Of a stretch of 64,000 nt of DNA, positions 54,543 to 64,000 are shown one piece after another (the first letter of the stretch is position 1; each line of letters begins with the position of its first letter). This DNA comes from Berberis thunbergii. Lineage: Eukaryota; Streptophyta; Magnoliopsida; Ranunculales; Berberidaceae. A program made the position numbers and the translations under genes. The stretch spans positions 62,001-126,000 of the forward strand of contig QNQO01010662.1 of the NCBI GenBank assembly GCA_003290165.1, in the 5' to 3' direction. The notes under the pieces were generated by a model. That model worked only from the letters and a program-made list of their open reading frames with translations, made no database searches and was not told where the DNA came from.

Positions 54543-55261
54543 CTAAATATCATCGAGTATTGGTAAGGGATTAAGCAACCTAGAAGGAGAAAGAGCTTCA
54601 CTTTTATTCCGTTGGCAGATATCACAATGAGAAATAAACAACTTTACAGCAGCTTTCATACTAGGCCAATAAAAATTATGCTGAAGACGTTTATATGTGC
54701 GTAGAAAACCGGAATGGCCCCCAGTAGGCAAGGAATGGAACTGATGTAAAAGTTTAGAACACCAAGATGATGATGGAACTACCACAGGTCGACCTTTATA
54801 GCAAAGAATTCCATGCTCATATGAATAATGTGGTCGAGGAGATGATTGTTGACAACTATCAATAATAGTACGCATGGAAGGATCGAGATGACACTCCCGG
54901 CTAATTTCATCAACACTGAAAATGCCGGGGAAGATAGAGCCAACAAAGAACTGTTGGAAGACAAACGAGAAAGTGCATCTGCAGCTTGATTGACGGAACC
55001 AGAATGATAAATGATTTCATAGTCATATCAAAGTAATTTAGAGAGCCACTTTTATTGTTCAAGAGAGGAAAGTCGTTGGTCCATAAAATATTTGAGACTA
55101 CGATGATCTGTATAGATTTTGAAGTGCCGACCCAGGAAATAAGGTCGCCATTTCTGTATTGCAGCAACAATAGCTAACATTTCCTTATCATAGATGGACA
55201 TGTTCAAATTGCATCCAAAAAGACATTTACTGAAATACGCAAGGGGACGACCTCTTTGCAT
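54543..55261 (-). pseudogene. Gypsy RNase H and integrase zinc-binding region
   Basis: RNase H: RPLAYFSKCLFGCN, YDKEMLAIVAAIQKWRPYFL, HFKIYTDHRSLKYFMDQ. After shifts, a region with GGHSGFLRTYKRLQHNFYWP and HCDICQRNK gives the HHCC zinc finger before the integrase core. Broken by stops near 55052 and 54880. Confidence 0.85.
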
Positions 55262-55555
55262 AAGTATCGCACCAATGCCACCATGAGACGCGTCACATTC
55301 AATATAAAATTCAGCATTGAAATCAGGAAGAGCCAGTACGGGGGTAGAAGTTAAGGCCGTTTAAGAGCAGAAAAAAAGACTTGGAGGCATCATCATTCCA
55401 GATAATCATTCTAGATAAAAGAATCTTTCTTTAATAATTGGGTCAAAAGAGCACTAATCTTACCATAATCGCGAACAAATTTACGGTAGTACTTGGTGAG
55501 TCTAAGAAGCCCACGAGATCCGTCAAAGAAGAAGGACACGGCCAGGAGACAACAC
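55262..55555 (-). other. Linker between gypsy RT and RNase H, no clean frame
   Basis: Contains pieces such as the RT thumb and RH start in shifting frames. Too decayed to define further. Confidence 0.45.
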
Positions 55556-56080
55556 TCATAATTTTATCACCGTCAACTCAACACCAAGCCCTGAAATAGT
55601 ATGCCCAAGATACCCAATAGAGGATTGAGCAAAAGAACACTTGGACGCTTTCGCAAAAAGCTTATGAGTGCGCAATAGCTCAAAGACAATAAAAATATGG
55701 TGAAGGTGATCAGAGAGTAAGGCACTATACACCAATATATCATCGAAGAAAACTAAGACAAAGTTACGCAAGTGAGGGCAAAAAATGTCATTCATCAAAC
55801 TTTGAAAAGTGGCTGGGGCATTGCTTAACCCAAAGGGCATAACCAAAAACTCATAGTGACCATCATGTGTGCGAAAAGCCGTCTTGGAAATATCTGGTTC
55901 ATGAACCCAAATTTGGTGATAACCTGAGCGTAAATTGAGCTTAGAAAACACCGATGCGTCGTGCAGTTCGACCAATAATTCATCCAAAATCGAAATTGGA
56001 AAGCGGTCCTTAATAGTGATTTTATTAAAGGCTCGATAGTCAACACACATGCGCCAAGAAACATCCTTCTTTTTAACCAA
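55556..56080 (-). pseudogene. Gypsy reverse transcriptase
   Basis: WRMCVDYRAFNKITIKDRFP, VFSKLNLRSGYHQIWVHEPD, KTAFRTHDGHYEFLVMPFGL and the catalytic LVFFDDILVYS are intact in one 174-codon frame, followed by HKLFAKASKCSFAQ and GYLGHTISGLG. This is the best-kept domain of the element. The upstream stop at 56081 separates it from the protease frame. Confidence 0.92.
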
Positions 56081-56113
56081 AAGAACCGGTAAAAAATAAG
56101 GGTTGGTACTGGT

Positions 56114-56930
56114 TCAAATAGGGCCTGAAGCCTTCAATTCAGATACAACTTTATCAATTTCGGCCTTTTGAAAGTGAGGATAACGATATGGTCGAACATT
56201 TACTGGATAAGCATCTGGTAAAATCGAAATATGGTGATCATGTGCTCGGGTGAGGGGAAGGGTGTTGGGATTGCCAAAGACATCCGAAAATTCAGCGATA
56301 AGTGGTTGAACAACAACTGGAATGAAAGCGCCCAGGTCAACTACCCGAGTTGACTGTAAAAGAATGTCGTGACGTTCCTGTCGTAAAGAACGATGGACCG
56401 GGGTACTATCCATGAACATGACCATAGTAGAATTGTTGCCAATTAATGTATATGTACGATTTGCCACTGAAAAGGTCATAATCAGCTTGGAAAAGTCCCA
56501 AGTAATAACACCCAAAGAGCGAAGCCATTCAGCACCTAGAACCACATCACATCCAGTGATACCCAGAAGGAAGAAGTGGTCGTGGAACTCATAATCTTGT
56601 AATTTAAGGAAAACATGCCGATAAGAGCCTAGACTATGCAATTGGCCACCATCCGCAATCATGATGCGTAAAGCACAATATTTGTGGATTGGAAACCCAC
56701 ATTGTTTGGCAAAGGATGTGTGCAAACAAATTATGAGTCGAACCAGAGTCAACAAGGACAGTGACAGTCCTGTGTTTTATTTGTCCAGTGATACGCATCG
56801 TTTCAGACCGTGGGGACCCGAGAAGAGCATGAAAAGAAATCTCTAGAGGAGGTTCAGATAAAGTATGATCCGGAATAGGAGGCTCAACATCATAATCGTC
56901 TTCTTCTTCTTTATTACCCTCGAGGAGCAA
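56114..56930 (-). pseudogene. Gypsy aspartic protease region
   Basis: VTVLVDSGSTHNLF is the retropepsin active-site motif, followed after a shift by IMIADGGQLHSLGS and CDVVLGAEWLRSLGVITWDF. The frame then runs into the pre-RT link (HDHHISILPDAYPVNVRPYR). The break between the two frames is at about 56640-56755. Confidence 0.85.
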
Positions 56931-57789
56931 AACGTGGGGCTAAGGACAACTATGGCCACGCTTATATACTTCATTGTAGTTAAAGCAAAGTCCTTAAGCA
57001 TGACGTTCTTGTTGTTCAGCCCATGACAGACGTTTAACACCTGGTGGTATACTAGTAACAGGCTTTGAAGAATTTGCAACAGTCACAGGGTTAGCAAAAT
57101 TTTGGACAAGCCCTTTAGATCGAGTAGCATTAATGGCATATTCTTAACATAAAGCCAACTCGAAAGCATGTGTAATACTGGTAGGGTGTAGCATCCTAAC
57201 TCCTACTTGAATATCAACATGCAAATCCAATAGAAAAATGCTAATTTGATGAGATTCAGACAAACCTGGCAGCAAATTAGAAAGCTTCTCGAAATCGGTA
57301 ATAAATGAGCGAACTGTGCCTCGTTGTACTAACTTGGAAAAATAACTACACGGATCAATATCTTTGCTAGAGCCAAAGCAAGAGCAAATAGATTTCGAAA
57401 ATTGTGCCAAGTTAATGTGCCCAGTGATTGGCGAATCCATCGGTACCAAGAACTGGCATCCCCATGAAGGTGAAGAGCACTAATGGGAAGCATCTGTTCG
57501 CTGGAAAGGCCGTTGAGTTCCTGGTACTGCTCGACCTGAAATAACCAACCATACAGATCAGTTCCATAGAAACGGGGTAAATCAATACGGAGGCCCTTGC
57601 CAGAAATAACAATAATTGGTCGTTGTTGTTCCGGTTGAACGTATGGTGCCGGGCGATATGGCTAGAGATTCCTTAATGCCTCTAGAATAGTGGCATTAGT
57701 GTGGTCTCAAGTGTGTGGAGGTGGGATGAGATCTCGACAACTTGAGTAGTAAGCTCATCGACTTTCTCTTGTAATTCAGCAACAGTCAT
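56931..57789 (-). pseudogene. Gypsy gag with degenerate zinc knuckle
   Basis: The start codon at 57789-57787 begins MTVAELQEKVDELTTQVVEI, a coiled-coil gag start. Segments at 57612-57412 and 57449-57144 (YFSKLVQRGTVRSFITDFEK) are the retrotransposon gag domain. The knuckle near 56950-56990 reads CFNYNEVYKRGHSC, with the second Cys changed to Tyr. Several stops occur, including one soon after 57720. Confidence 0.82.
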
Positions 57790-57790
57790 T

Positions 57791-58205
57791 CACTACACCA
57801 AAAACCCCCATTAGCAACGGTTCTATACCGTGGGCGTAACCCATTGCCACGGCTAAGAGCTGTGGGCTATAGAGGCGTCGCGAAATTCTTTGTAACGGCT
57901 ATAAATCGTTGCTAAACATTGTAGCAACGGTTTTATGCTTGAATAGGGGTGATGATTTTCAACATTTAGCCACGGTTTTAAATCGTTGCAAGAAGAATAG
58001 CAACGGTTTTTAGCCATGGCAAAAATAGCCACGGTTTTAAGCCGTGATAAAGTATGGATACTAGCAACGGTTTTAAGCCGTGTCTCATTAAGTAGCAACG
58101 GTTTTAAGCCGTGGCTAAACAGTGAGAAATAAACCGTGGCAAACCTGATAGCCACGGTTTTTAGCCGTTGCAATAGTTAGCCACGGTTTAAAACCGTGGC
58201 AAATT
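57791..58205 (-). repeat. 3' terminal and subterminal array of CACTA element 3
   Basis: Terminal CACTACACCAAAA followed by many AGCAACGGTTTTAAGCCGTG units in both orientations, as in element 2. Confidence 0.85.
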
Positions 58206-58257
58206 TTTTTTTAATTTAATTAATTAATTTATTTATTTATTATTATTTTATTTTATT

Positions 58258-58385
58258 TTGCTATCAAATGACTTTGAGTCATTGAGTCAAAATCTATCAA
58301 ATAATGGAGGCAAAGTAATGTAATTAATGGAGGCAAAGTAATGTAATTAATAAGAAAATGTATTACATTGAGTCAAAATCTATAC
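58258..58385 (-). repeat. Shared CACTA 3' internal block, element 3 copy
   Basis: The reverse complement reads GACTCAATGTAATACATT and ATTAATTACATTACTTTGCC, the latter (with CTCC) present twice in tandem, then AAAGTCATTTGATAGC. It lacks the middle AAGTTTGGCACATT part present in elements 1 and 2. Confidence 0.7.
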
Positions 58386-58406
58386 ATGGTACACACTAAT
58401 TGTGAC

Positions 58407-60195
58407 CTGAAGGGTCCTCATGTTATGCCAAGTGAATGTAGCCTTGAACGCACTAGAAACAACGTGGATTGTCTTGTTTGCTTCTGGAGTCCTCTTCACA
58501 TATATCTTCTTAAGATAGTTTGCCGCACAACTCATGGCACATCTGCAAATTGGAAACAAAAAAACAAAAATCTTGAATTATATCTTTTCTCACTGCCAAT
58601 TATTTCAGATGCACATGAATAGAAGCAAATGTATGGCCAAGTTAAGTCTTCTTACACAAGATGGTAAATTATTAAGCATGTCACACTAATTTGGACATTT
58701 AAAAGGCATTCCATTGTATTGACAAAAGTGAATGGCAGTTCAAATACTGAGATTATCTCATCGAAGATTGAAAATATATAAATAAAGTTCAATGCCTACA
58801 AACTAACAAGAACTAAATGGCTTTAGCACCTAAGAATCTGAATATTTCTGATGATTCCCATGGGAAAGAAAACTTATTATGTAGATTAGTTTATTCAACG
58901 TGGAAAAAAAATTGGGGAGGAGAACTTTAAATTGATGGCATAAACAACAGAGGATATATGCTACCATGCACAAGACTACAATAAAGTCGGAGTACTATGG
59001 AGAAATGTATGTGAAATTATTACGTTTGTGCAAGAAGAGGTAAGAGTCGCCTTTGATGAGTAGGGTAATCAAGTAATAGAACCTCAGGCCCATTTGGTGT
59101 TACAGAGAATGCCCACCTTGTCAATGCGTACCTTATGGCAATAGCTAAACTAATCTGTGGTAAAAAATGAAAATCATAAAATACAGATTACGCGAAGTTT
59201 TGCAGCCAAGGTTGAAGGAGTGCAGATCCATCTTCAAGATGAAAGAAAATAGATACAAACACATTTACCTTTGCCTGGTTTACTGCACTTAGAGAAATGG
59301 TCACACGACCAGATGTCAGTGGGGCCAGGAATGCTGCAAATCTCTGAAAAAAAAGAAATAGATTGAACTTTTTTCTTAAAATGGCTAGCGTCAACTGAAT
59401 AGGACCACTATTGTTTCTAGAGAAGCTGTCAAGAGTTGGAGTTAGAAGTAGTTGTCGCCTAATCTGGATCTTTTATAGCACTCAAATATTGACCGTCAGG
59501 TGATACATCAGCAACTGAATTCAACAAGTTATCTCGAGGGATTCGGACATTGTCAAACCTGACATAAAGGCAGCACCATGATGAACTCAGAAGCATATAT
59601 ACGCAGTTAAAATGAGAATGGATTGGGAAACGAAATAAATGAAAGATAAATTTTTTTTGCTATTGTACCATATACGGCCATTATCAACACCATTCAGTCC
59701 AATTTTATGACCACAGTCTGCAATACGGACGTTTGGGCATACATTCCCTTTTTGATCTCTAATCTGAGCTATGAATGCACTCCCGTACCAAACCATCTCG
59801 ACATCAATTGGCAACTGTCACTAATAATGTCTTGATCATCAAAGTACTCCCGTACCTTGGCAGCTCCTCCAATCCAGTACTTTTGAGCTGATTCACAAGG
59901 TGTGTTGATGATAAACTCTCCAGTATTTGAGTCATAAGTTGTGATTGTTTCAATTCCTCTAACCTGATACATATGGATCACAATGCAATTAGTTACAGAG
60001 GATCAAGAAGAAAATAGAAGAAATAAAACAAGCTATCTTAGTAGCAATTGAATCGATCATCTTCACATACATTACTTCCATGTCCCAACTCCGACATTGC
60101 AAAACAACCCTTGACCACATATTTTTCAGTATCCCTCAACCATTTCTCATGATGCTACTGCGTACCAAAGAATTGGACAGCACCACCCTTGTGAC
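58407..60195 (-). pseudogene. ACX3: Captured acyl-CoA oxidase 3-like gene segment, seven exons
   Basis: Acyl-CoA oxidases carry out the first, FAD-dependent step of peroxisomal beta-oxidation. Exons in gene order: 60195-60071 (GGAVQFFGTQ, HHEKWLRDTEKYVVKGCFAM, SELGHGSN), 59963 to about 59860 (VRGIETITTYDSNTGEFIIN, TPCESAQKYWIGGAA), 59790-59669 (AFIAQIRDQKGNVCPNVRIA, DCGHKIGLNGVDNGRIW), 59558-59459 (FDNVRIPRDNLLNSVADVS), 59343-59269 (RFAAFLAPLTSGRVTISLSA), 59154-59024 (AIRYALTRWAFSVTPNGPEV) and 58542-58407 (KKIYVKRTPEANKTIHVVSS). In-frame TAG at 60157-60155 and TAG at 59461-59459 disable it. Both protein ends, including the peroxisomal targeting signal, are missing. Confidence 0.9.
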
Positions 60196-61489
60196 ATGAT
60201 GAGAGAGAGCATGTGCTATGTAAGTTTCTTCTTTGTGGTGTGCAAATTACACAAATAACAAAACAAACTAAAAACATGTAATGTAATCATCTTGATTCCC
60301 TAATCTTAGTTCCATTTTGGAAGTATTTTCTTGTTTGGGAAGCTTACTGGCTCGATAGATCAAGATCCAAGCTAACCAGTAACATGGGAAACCTATTTGT
60401 GTTCCTACAAAATATAAATACAAAATGAGGTACAAATTGATCAATTTAGTCTAGTTCAAGATCTTATAATCACAGATTTCAACATGATAAACTGGATATT
60501 TCATCCAATCAGCCAACCTATTGTATGTGTAGGCTTGACACCTACTGTGCCCAGTTAGAATCCATTGTACATCCAAAGAAGGACAACAATAGTATCAAAA
60601 AAAATAGATAATGGAAAGAACATGTAATGGATTAGAAACTTCAAGGGTACGTATCGCAACAGCGGTGTCCATATTCACTGATGAAAGATCACCTTGGTCA
60701 TCCTAACACAGTTGTTTAGTTGTCATAATACAGATAGGTCGAATACTAGCAATTATCTAGAGGAACAATGTCAATGCAATGGGACCCAAAGAGAGAGAAG
60801 ATATTATATTATTAGTAGCACGTTTGAATCCCTAAATCTTCTAAAGCCCGACTTTATGTGACCTGGCATAACAATACAAGTGGTAAACGTACACACTGTA
60901 TCATACCATATCATTAAATGCATGAGTGGAAGAAGTCGAGTGTTGCTTGTTTCTTATTCAATTTACTTCCATAGTTCCATACCAACTTTAGCAATCTTCC
61001 TAATTTTCATAGATTTGAGTATATGCTTTACTTTCTTAGTCAGAAATTTATTCTCATGGTTGAATCTCATACTTCTATACCCAAAAAGTGCTCGAGAGGA
61101 ACCAAACCCTTTGTATGGATATTCTTACATACCCCGGTAACAACTAAGTCACCGACATATACAACTAATGAAATAAAGCCCTAGAAACTGATAGAAGAAT
61201 ATTGCATGATCGTATTTACTGGTTTGATTCATGACATAAGAGCTAACTGAAGTATCCAATCTAATTGGTTACTCAATTCCATTCTTATTATGCTGAACAA
61301 AAAAAAAAGTAAGAAGAAGAGGAAAAAAACACATTCTAGATAAAGCAATCAAACTTCAGTATCCTCAGGGCATGTTTTACATGAGAGAGCTGAAGTGAAG
61401 AAACTAAAAGGCTAGATTAATGCTCAAAATTTATCACTTCAACTAACCACATGATAGGTAGAATATTTGAAGAGAATGTAAAGGTACCT
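60196..61489. other. Spacer within CACTA element 3
   Basis: No exon recognised. AT-rich with small non-specific frames. Confidence 0.4.
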
Positions 61490-61680
61490 GATTCCGGTAT
61501 GAATAGAAATCATTGGATCCAAGAATCGTAATATCAAGACCTGCATGAGAAATTATGTTAGGACTAGGATACTCGAAGATCATAATCTTAAACAAATGAA
61601 CAAAAAGCACCAGCAATACCTTGCAAGAGCAGCTTCTGTAGTACAACACCAAACTGGGCAACAGTTTCAACCTGAATGCA
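61490..61680 (-). pseudogene. Unidentified pair of captured exons
   Basis: Two short exon-like pieces on the minus strand have AG/GT borders and compatible phase: VETVAQFGVVLQKLLLQ (about 61672-61620), then LDITILGSNDFYSYRNQ (about 61543-61491). The joined frame is open. I do not recognise the family. They lie between the ACX3 and hydrolase fragments, in the same orientation. Confidence 0.4.
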
Positions 61681-62183
61681 CAAAGAAAATGCGACTTTTT
61701 AGGACAAGTATCCAATATTGGAGTTTCTACCATCCTGACAACAAAACTTACTTTGTCAAAAAAACAAAAAAAATTTGAAAGGAAACTAACAAAGACCAGG
61801 CAGCATATACTTATTTCCATTCAAAACTACTTAAAAAATCAGCATAGCTGGAACTAGAAGGGATAAATGGAAGCATTACAGGCAGCATATACTTAAAAAA
61901 TCAGCATATCTGTACTGTATACACTATACAGACAACAACTTGAAATGCTTAACAATAGGATGAACATTAGAACATGCAGACCTTAGAACATGCAGCATCC
62001 AAACTTCATGAAATCCTACCAATTTTAATACCAGGCAGACCTTAGAACAATAGGTAACTAGTTATAGAACTTGCTTAGAAGTCATTTATAGATCATTTGT
62101 GATTAAAACTTGGCAGCCTCTTATTTTGAAAGAAAAGATTTATTACAGAAAAGATATAAGATATTTAGAGAAAAATGTCATAC

Positions 62184-62273
62184 CCTTGATATCATCCACA
62201 GTTACGAATGTAGGATGGCACATGACTGCAGCTTTGATGTCACCTGACTTTGCAAGTTGCACAACTATCTTGG
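62184..62273 (-). pseudogene. Captured dienelactone-hydrolase-like exon
   Basis: After acceptor CCCAG, the exon reads KIVVQLAKSGDIKAAVMCHP then TFVTVDDIK before a GTATGA donor. It resembles the family of plant dienelactone hydrolase / endo-1,3;1,4-beta-glucanase-like alpha/beta hydrolases around the turn after the nucleophile. The catalytic Cys, Asp and His are not in this piece. Confidence is moderate because it rests on one exon. Confidence 0.55.
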
Positions 62274-62329
62274 CTGGGAATCAAAACTATATATAGTTAG
62301 GTCTAAATTAAAGCTACAAGTATGGATAG

Positions 62330-62578
62330 TATGACAACTAACTCGATGTCACATGCATGCAAAATCAACCCAAACATGCATATAGGGCATAAAGGATGAA
62401 CTGCTGAAGTTATTGGAAGATAAAATTCAAAGAAAATCAACAGAGGCAGAGACTCAAAGTTTACCTTTTCCTGAATTGAGTGAATAACAAAATTATAAAG
62501 CTCAAGCAAGCATTTCGTCTGCAGATCTTCACCTCTACTTGAACATAACTCTGTTTCAATGTTATTAAAGTAATCCAT
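62330..62578 (-). pseudogene. Captured SNF2 (CHR12/23-type) pieces fused together, related to element 2
   Basis: The frame reads RGEDLQTKCLLELY joined directly to NFVIHSIQEK and a GTAAAC donor. In the family the first part precedes the second by well over 150 residues, so an internal stretch is deleted at the joint. The exon end and about 150 bp of the following intron (62330-62498) match 21949-22115 of element 2 almost base for base. Here the frame is SIQEK, whereas element 2 has SN*EK. The two elements thus share a captured ancestor, and the stop arose in element 2. Confidence 0.8.
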
Positions 62579-62719
62579 GAGAAAGAATCAACACATCACT
62601 TGAACATAACTCTGTTTCAATGTTAGTAGGATTACAATTCTTGATGACAATATCGACCAATTAGATAGCAGTAGTTTAGAAATATATCAAGAAAACTCGG
62701 CAGGCCGAGGGAATCTTAC

Positions 62720-62810
62720 TTGACAGCCTGATTAATAACTTCAAAGGGATTTGTCCCAGCATGCATACAGACCAGATGAAGCCCTTGATTGGTCTGAACA
62801 TCTGTATCTC
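62720..62810 (-). pseudogene. Captured raffinose synthase / galactosyltransferase exon
   Basis: The exon with acceptor TTTACAG and donor GTAAGA reads GDTDVQTNQGLHLVCMHAGT and NPFEVINQAVK, the region before the catalytic barrel in raffinose synthase and SIP1/2-type proteins, which transfer galactose from galactinol to sucrose. The catalytic Asp residues are not included. Confidence 0.78.
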
Positions 62811-63278
62811 CTGTAAATAAATCAAGACAAAACACCAGAGTTGGTTTGGGTCCTCCATACCCATATCTTTCTTGCTTTTAAAATGGTGAATAGGTGACTA
62901 CTGATTTGGATTCAACCATGCCAGAACTTGGAAAAGTCTTTGAAAGATCTGGAATTATTATTTCTATTTCCTACATAAAGGGCCACCATAATCAAATCCA
63001 TAAAATAAGGAGAAAAAAAGTTTTAAAAATGAGATGCATCAAGTAAAACTTCATAGCTAGCAAACAAAATTGATGGAAGCATCATGTTCCTGGCATGCTC
63101 TAATATCAGATATACAAATATTGCATTCTTTCATGATGATGATGATGAATATGATGGATTCAACATCAACATATGCTCAGATGTAGGAAGTGGCATATTG
63201 TCAAAACCAAAGTTATGCATTTTAAATAGGAAGTGGCATGTTCTAATAAAAAGGTGCATAAAATAACAAGTGTCTTAC

Positions 63279-63398
63279 CTGCCTTGCATATTTGATCCTA
63301 AAGAGACCATAACGGATAACAGGACATCCTGCCTTACAGAGAGGATCTTCAAGAAACTTTTGATTATTGTTTCCAACATCTAGCATCACTGGAAGTAT
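63279..63398 (-). pseudogene. Captured NAD-malic-enzyme-like exon with unrelated tail
   Basis: After acceptor TTGTAG, the frame reads ILPVMLDVGNNNQKFLEDPL, the malic-enzyme motif near the NAD-binding domain (family usually DVGTNN). It then changes without an intron to CKAGCPVIRYGLFRIKYARQ, which does not fit malic enzyme, before a GTAAGA donor. A joint between two captured genes is likely. NAD-malic enzyme is mitochondrial and decarboxylates malate. Confidence 0.6.
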
Positions 63399-63538
63399 CT
63401 ACAATAAAATAACAGTAAACTGAGAGTACTTGTAATGGTATAATGGTATATGCAGCAGTATTCGAAAGCTGAAAGACATAATATATTGAAGAGAATTAAA
63501 AGTGAGACAAGCTCACACTTTATGTAAGAACATTTTAC

Positions 63539-63650
63539 CAAAGGTGTTCGTTTGTTGTTGTCTGCTTCATTCGGATCCAAACTGCGTCTAAGTAACTGGT
63601 GCAATAGAAGATCATCCCCTCTATAGGCACCGAAACATAAACCCATAAGT
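63539..63650 (-). pseudogene. Captured ankyrin-repeat exon of a SKOR/GORK-type K+ channel
   Basis: LCFGAYRGDDLLLHQLLRRS followed by LDPNEADNNKRTPL and a GTAAAA donor matches the first ankyrin repeat of plant outward-rectifying Shaker channels, where the ankyrin region is cytosolic. No membrane or pore part is included. The frame upstream of the motif is disrupted. Confidence 0.65.
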
Positions 63651-63715
63651 TATCAGGAAAATATAGTCATAGGATGTATAAAATGTTATTAAGATACAAA
63701 GTTTCACTCGTTTAC

Positions 63716-64000
63716 TTTGTGATAATGCAGTCGCAAGCTCCCATCCATTTCTCCATTTGGGTCTCAAATCCTCGTACCTAGAGTAAGCAAAGAACAGCTT
63801 AAGGAACCCCCCATATCAATGAAAACATACACAATCATGTAAGAGAAATTACGGAATTATGGATAGTAGAAGCAAATTGTTCACCTTCACAGGAACATTC
63901 CATTCAATTTATTCTAGCTTGGAAGCCAATGTTTTATTACGGCCACAAAAAATAATAATTTTCCCAATTGGCTTGCCTAACTCTTCATCAAACAGTGATT
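63716..64000 (-). pseudogene. Captured MGDG synthase fragment
   Basis: MGDG synthase makes the main galactolipid of plastid envelopes from UDP-galactose and diacylglycerol. The exon running off the window to 63885 reads GKPIGKIIIFCGRNKTLASK, with TAA at 63911-63909 just before IEWNVPVK. The next exon (63777-63716) reads VRGFETQMEKWMGACDCIIT before a GTAAAC donor. Both belong to the GT-B C-terminal domain. The copy is non-functional because of the stop. Confidence 0.82.

Larger units (their letters stand above)
53100..57790 (-). mobile_element. Ty3/gypsy chromovirus, minus strand, 5' end cut by CACTA element 3
   Basis: On the minus strand: gag from 57789, knuckle, protease, reverse transcriptase, RNase H, integrase and a chromodomain-like tail ending at 53497, then the purine tract GGCGTGGGA and an LTR start TGTTAGG at 53467. 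The order protease-RT-RH-integrase-chromodomain defines Ty3/gypsy chromoviruses, and the C-terminus resembles the Reina-type group. The inner limit of the 3' LTR (about 53100) is a guess because the 5' LTR is displaced beyond the CACTA insertion. Many stops break the polyprotein. Confidence 0.88.
57791..64000 (-). mobile_element. CACTA element 3, 3' portion, carrying captured gene fragments
   Basis: CACTACACCAAAAACCCC starts at 57791 and the first 95 bp closely follow the left end of element 2. The shared 3' block lies at about 58258-58385. The 5' end is beyond the window. Captured minus-strand fragments: ACX3, an SNF2 piece, a dienelactone-hydrolase-like exon, raffinose synthase, malic enzyme, an ankyrin repeat and MGDG synthase. 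Target duplication would be ATT (57788-57790) but cannot be checked. It is inserted immediately outside the gag start codon of the gypsy element. No transposase was recognised. Confidence 0.85.

Noticed and set aside
1..64000. tRNA, rRNA or organelle-derived genes
   Set aside because: I saw no tRNA cloverleaf, rRNA core or plastid or mitochondrial gene. The only tRNA-like sequence is the SINE head at 29335-29448.

Overview
This window is nuclear DNA of a flowering plant, almost certainly a eudicot: it is AT-rich, introns are short with GT/AG borders, and every recognisable protein fragment is of plant type (VIM/ORTHRUS, CER3, SOSEKI, TGA bZIP, MGDG synthase). The species cannot be named from the sequence. 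I see no intact host gene. The window is a nest of transposable elements and of broken gene copies, many of them carried by the elements.

Layout. 1-7206 is the 3' portion of a CACTA DNA transposon (element 1, plus strand) holding captured exons of a VIM/ORTHRUS methylcytosine-binding E3 ligase and of CER3/WAX2. 7207-10478 holds diverged tandem repeats, a purine-rich tract and a 556-bp hAT-type MITE. 10474-29263 is one old Ty1/copia element (copia A, minus strand). Its 3' LTR is split by a gypsy-derived LTR element (10696-16464, duplication CTATG), and its interior is split by a complete 10.1-kb CACTA transposon (element 2, 17284-27375, duplication TAC). Element 2 carries sense-oriented fragments of a receptor-like kinase, SOSEKI, a TGA factor, a CHR12/CHR23-type SNF2 ATPase, an E2/PRT6 ubiquitin chimera and a PP2C phosphatase.

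29335-44194 holds a SINE and two tandem copies of a secreted malectin-like-domain gene. Both copies are broken, and each has an independent copia insertion in intron 1 (copia B, 31135-35971, complete with duplication ATCCC; copia C, 39261-43107, which is itself hit by a hAT element). 44196-47190 is a decayed copia (D) with another hAT element inside it. 47457-50640 is a broken island resembling the movement-protein and capsid half of a plant pararetrovirus. 51118-52664 is a tandem TRIM-like LTR array with a CACTA-type MITE inside. About 53100-57790 is a chromodomain Ty3/gypsy element (minus strand). A third CACTA element (57791 to the right edge, minus strand) is inserted beside the gypsy gag start codon. 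It carries a seven-exon piece of acyl-CoA oxidase 3 plus fragments of raffinose synthase, malic enzyme, a K+-channel ankyrin repeat, MGDG synthase, a dienelactone-hydrolase-like protein and the same SNF2 gene.

The outstanding system is the trio of related gene-capturing CACTA elements. Elements 2 and 3 share termini. All three share a 3' internal block, although element 1 has different termini. Every recognised fragment lies in sense relative to its element, with splice borders often intact but reading frames broken. They look like non-autonomous transduplicating (Pack-CACTA) elements that join exons of unrelated genes.
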